Assembly: GCA_947456005.1 (NCBI GenBank)
Contig: CANGRP010000133.1
Coordinates: 1-7,138, forward strand
Source: Caulobacteraceae bacterium
GTDB taxonomy: Bacteria > Pseudomonadota > Alphaproteobacteria > Caulobacterales > Caulobacteraceae
Length of the DNA stretch: 7,138 nucleotides
Reading direction: 5' to 3'
Within the stretch, counting starts at the first letter, position 1. Each line of letters starts with the position of its first letter. Below are positions 5,778 to 7,138 of the stretch, piece after piece. Position numbers and translations under genes: made by a program. The notes beneath the pieces are model-generated. The model worked only from the letters and a program-made list of their open reading frames with translations. It had not been told where the DNA came from and did no database searches.

Positions 5778-6437
5778 ATGGTGAGGCGTCCCCACACTCC
5801 CGAGGACCCGCGGCACGCCCGCCTGATGGAAGGCCTGAGGGAGCAGGGCGTGTCGGATCCGGCTGTGCTGACCGCCATCGCCACGACCCCGAGAGATCTC
5901 TTTACGCCGGACCTGTTCCAGGAAAGGGCCTTCGAGGATCAGGCCCTGCCGATCGCTTGTGGGCAGACCATCAGCCAGCCCTATATCGTCGGGCTGATGA
6001 CCCAGGCCTTGCGGATCGAGAAGCGCTCCCGCGTTCTCGAGATCGGGACCGGGTCCGGCTACCAGACCACCATCCTCTCCAAGCTGGCGCGGCTGGTCTA
6101 CTCGGTGGAACGGTACCGGACCCTGCTGTCCGCTGCAGAGGGTCGCTTTCGTGAACTCGGTTTGACCAATGTGATCACCCGCTTTGGCGATGGGGGCCAG
6201 GGTTGGCCCGAACAGGCGCTTTTCGACCGGGTCATGGTGACTGCCGCGGCTTCGGAAGATCCGCGCACCCTGCTGGCGCAACTGAAGCCAAAAGGGGTAT
6301 TGGTGGCGCCAGTGGGCCGGGGGCCCGTCCAGAACCTGAACCGGTATGTCGGGGATGGGGAGGGCGGTTTCACGGTGGAAACCCTGATGGAAGTCAGGTT
6401 TGTGCCCTTGCTGGACGGCGTCGCGAAGGACTCCTGA
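5778..6437 (+). CDS. pcm: Protein-L-isoaspartate O-methyltransferase
   Basis: Pcm uses S-adenosylmethionine to methylate isoaspartyl residues in aged proteins, starting their repair. The 219-residue protein matches the family in length. It shows the substrate-side block LPIACGQTISQPYIVGLMTQ (57-76), SAM motif I VLEIGTGSGYQT (86-97) and the acidic end of strand 2 in VYSVERY (107-113). The post-I block GDGGQGWPEQALFDRVMVTA (137-156) and LKPKGVLVAPVG (169-180) follow, and VRFVPLLDGVA (206-216) is the usual C terminus. The start at ATG 5778 has GAAGG (5766-5770) at good spacing; the GTG immediately after it would have poor spacing. The frame is open far upstream, to 5610, but that region is the overlapping part of surE and has no family similarity. 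It is the last gene of the serS-surE-pcm run; no terminator is evident after it. Confidence 0.95.
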   Translation: MVRRPHTPEDPRHARLMEGLREQGVSDPAVLTAIATTPRDLFTPDLFQERAFEDQALPIACGQTISQPYIVGLMTQALRIEKRSRVLEIGTGSGYQTTILSKLARLVYSVERYRTLLSAAEGRFRELGLTNVITRFGDGGQGWPEQALFDRVMVTAAASEDPRTLLAQLKPKGVLVAPVGRGPVQNLNRYVGDGEGGFTVETLMEVRFVPLLDGVAKDS

Positions 6438-6500
6438 GCGCGCCAAATTTGTGACGATTTCTTGGGGCTGAGAGTCCGGACCGCGTGGACGATCCGAATC
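6429..6500 (+). promoter_or_regulatory. Cluster of three GANTC (CcrM-type) sites upstream of the LysM gene
   Basis: GACTC (6429-6433, last codons of pcm), GAGTC (6472-6476) and GAATC (6496-6500) lie within 72 bases. By eye I find only eight GANTC sites in the whole window, so this is the densest group. GANTC is the target of the alphaproteobacterial cell-cycle methylase CcrM and is known to be enriched in regulated promoters. The rest of the 99-base gap (6438-6536) holds an AT-richer patch (AAATTT, 6445-6450) but no promoter I would defend and no terminator. Confidence 0.4.
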
Positions 6501-6536
6501 GCAGCGCCACACTGGGTAAACAGAGCCGGAGCGGCG

Positions 6537-7138
6537 ATGAGCAGTTTTCTCAACCGGACCGTCCTGATCCTTGCGGCGACCACCGCGTTTGTCAGCCTGG
6601 CGGGCCCATCCCTGGCTCGGGAGCCAATCGGCGCTGAGGCCGCACCGGTGCAGCTGGCCTTGCTCCAGGCCGCCGGCGACACCTACACCGTGCAGCGAGG
6701 CGACACCCTCTTTGGGATCAGCCGGAAGCTCGGCCTCTCCCCTGAGGCTATCGCCGAGGCCAATGACCTTGGATCCGGCGCCCGTATCGATGCAGGCATG
6801 AAGCTGAGGTTACCCGGCGTCCAGGCCGGCGAAAGTTCGGCCGCGCGACCCCAGGCCGCCGGTCGCGTCATCACCGTTTCCTCCGGATCCTCGACCTATG
6901 TCGTTCGCAGCGGCGACACGGTCGACGAGATTGCAGGCCGCCTGGGCATGACCCGAAAGGCTTTTGCTGACCTCAACAACCTCCAGCCGCCCTATGCCCT
7001 GAGCGTGGGGCGAAAGCTCAAGGGGCCGCCTGAGACCCGCAGGGCGTATGTGGTCGCCGAGGGCGACAGCCTCGAAGTGGTGGCTCGACGCTTCTCGGTC
7101 TCCACCCGGGCTCTGGCGGGCGAGAACGGGTTGCGCAG
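6537..7138 (+). CDS. dipM: Periplasmic LysM-repeat protein, probable DipM-like M23/LytM cell-division factor (3' end outside the window)
   Basis: The frame is open from ATG 6537 to the right edge (200 codons seen). A Sec signal peptide is clear: MSSFLNRTVLILAATTAFVS then LAGPSLA, with likely cleavage after Ala27. Three LysM peptidoglycan-binding modules follow: about 50-94 (YTVQRGDTLFGISRKLGL), 120-164 (YVVRSGDTVDEIAGRLGM) and 170 to the edge (YVVAEGDSLEVVARRFSV). An Ala/Ser-rich linker separates the first two, while the second and third are adjacent. The ribosome site GGAG (6528-6531) is five bases from the start. In alphaproteobacteria the gene after surE-pcm commonly encodes a LysM protein with a C-terminal M23 peptidase domain. 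The Caulobacter homologue DipM, with four LysM modules and a LytM domain, is needed for envelope constriction at division. The LysM and signal-peptide calls are direct. DipM identity and the peptidase domain are inferred from context and cannot be seen here. Confidence 0.85.
   Translation, partial: MSSFLNRTVLILAATTAFVSLAGPSLAREPIGAEAAPVQLALLQAAGDTYTVQRGDTLFGISRKLGLSPEAIAEANDLGSGARIDAGMKLRLPGVQAGESSAARPQAAGRVITVSSGSSTYVVRSGDTVDEIAGRLGMTRKAFADLNNLQPPYALSVGRKLKGPPETRRAYVVAEGDSLEVVARRFSVSTRALAGENGLR

Noticed and set aside
5715..6512. Open frame on the - strand (265 codons) opposite pcm
   Set aside because: It is a mirror of the pcm coding frame with no recognisable domain and no ribosome site or promoter of its own.
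6438..6536. Intrinsic terminator after pcm
   Set aside because: No GC stem followed by a T-run is present; the only palindrome (GTCCGGAC, 6474-6481) is too short.
6571..6801. Small + strand open frame of 76 codons
   Set aside because: It is out of frame within the signal-peptide and LysM1 region of the dipM-like gene, whose translation has unmistakable LysM motifs.
1..7138. Mobile element, defence system, CRISPR array or RNA gene
   Set aside because: No transposase, repeats, direct-repeat spacers or tRNA/rRNA-like folds were seen; every gene belongs to a known housekeeping family and gaps are under 100 bases.

Overview
The window is a GC-rich, densely packed stretch of ten genes, all on the + strand. 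It reads as a conserved alphaproteobacterial housekeeping locus: 3' end of nagZ, scpA, scpB, tatA, tatB, tatC, serS, surE, pcm, and the 5' part of a LysM-repeat cell-envelope gene that is probably dipM. The gene order, the protein sequences, the two TTGGCG-type promoter candidates and the GANTC sites point to Caulobacterales (Caulobacter or Phenylobacterium-like). Genus cannot be fixed from the sequence alone.

Layout. Positions 1-1859 form one tight transcriptional block: NagZ (peptidoglycan recycling) overlaps scpA by 4 bases and scpA overlaps scpB by 4 bases, with GTG and TTG starts. ScpA and ScpB are the kleisin and its partner in the SMC condensin. An 85-base gap with a hairpin and a promoter candidate precedes tatA-tatB-tatC (1945-3624), a complete twin-arginine translocase. 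TatB and tatC overlap by 4 bases, while tatA and tatB are separated by 58 bases that can fold over the tatB ribosome site. A 74-base gap with a second promoter candidate leads to serS-surE-pcm (3699-6437), spaced by 4 and 2 bases: seryl-tRNA synthetase, the survival nucleotidase SurE, and protein L-isoaspartate methyltransferase. A 99-base gap carrying GANTC sites precedes the envelope gene, which runs off the right edge.

How the genes relate. The two ends concern the cell wall (NagZ recycles it; the LysM protein binds it), the Tat system exports folded proteins to the periplasm, ScpAB acts in chromosome organisation, and SurE with Pcm is a classic stationary-phase maintenance pair. There is no sign of a mobile element, phage, CRISPR array, RNA gene or defence island.

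I found no undescribed multi-gene system. The points worth a second look are a long extra segment in the first periplasmic loop of TatC, the hairpin over the tatB ribosome site, the cluster of CcrM-type GANTC sites before the envelope gene, and the similar promoter candidates of tatA and serS.
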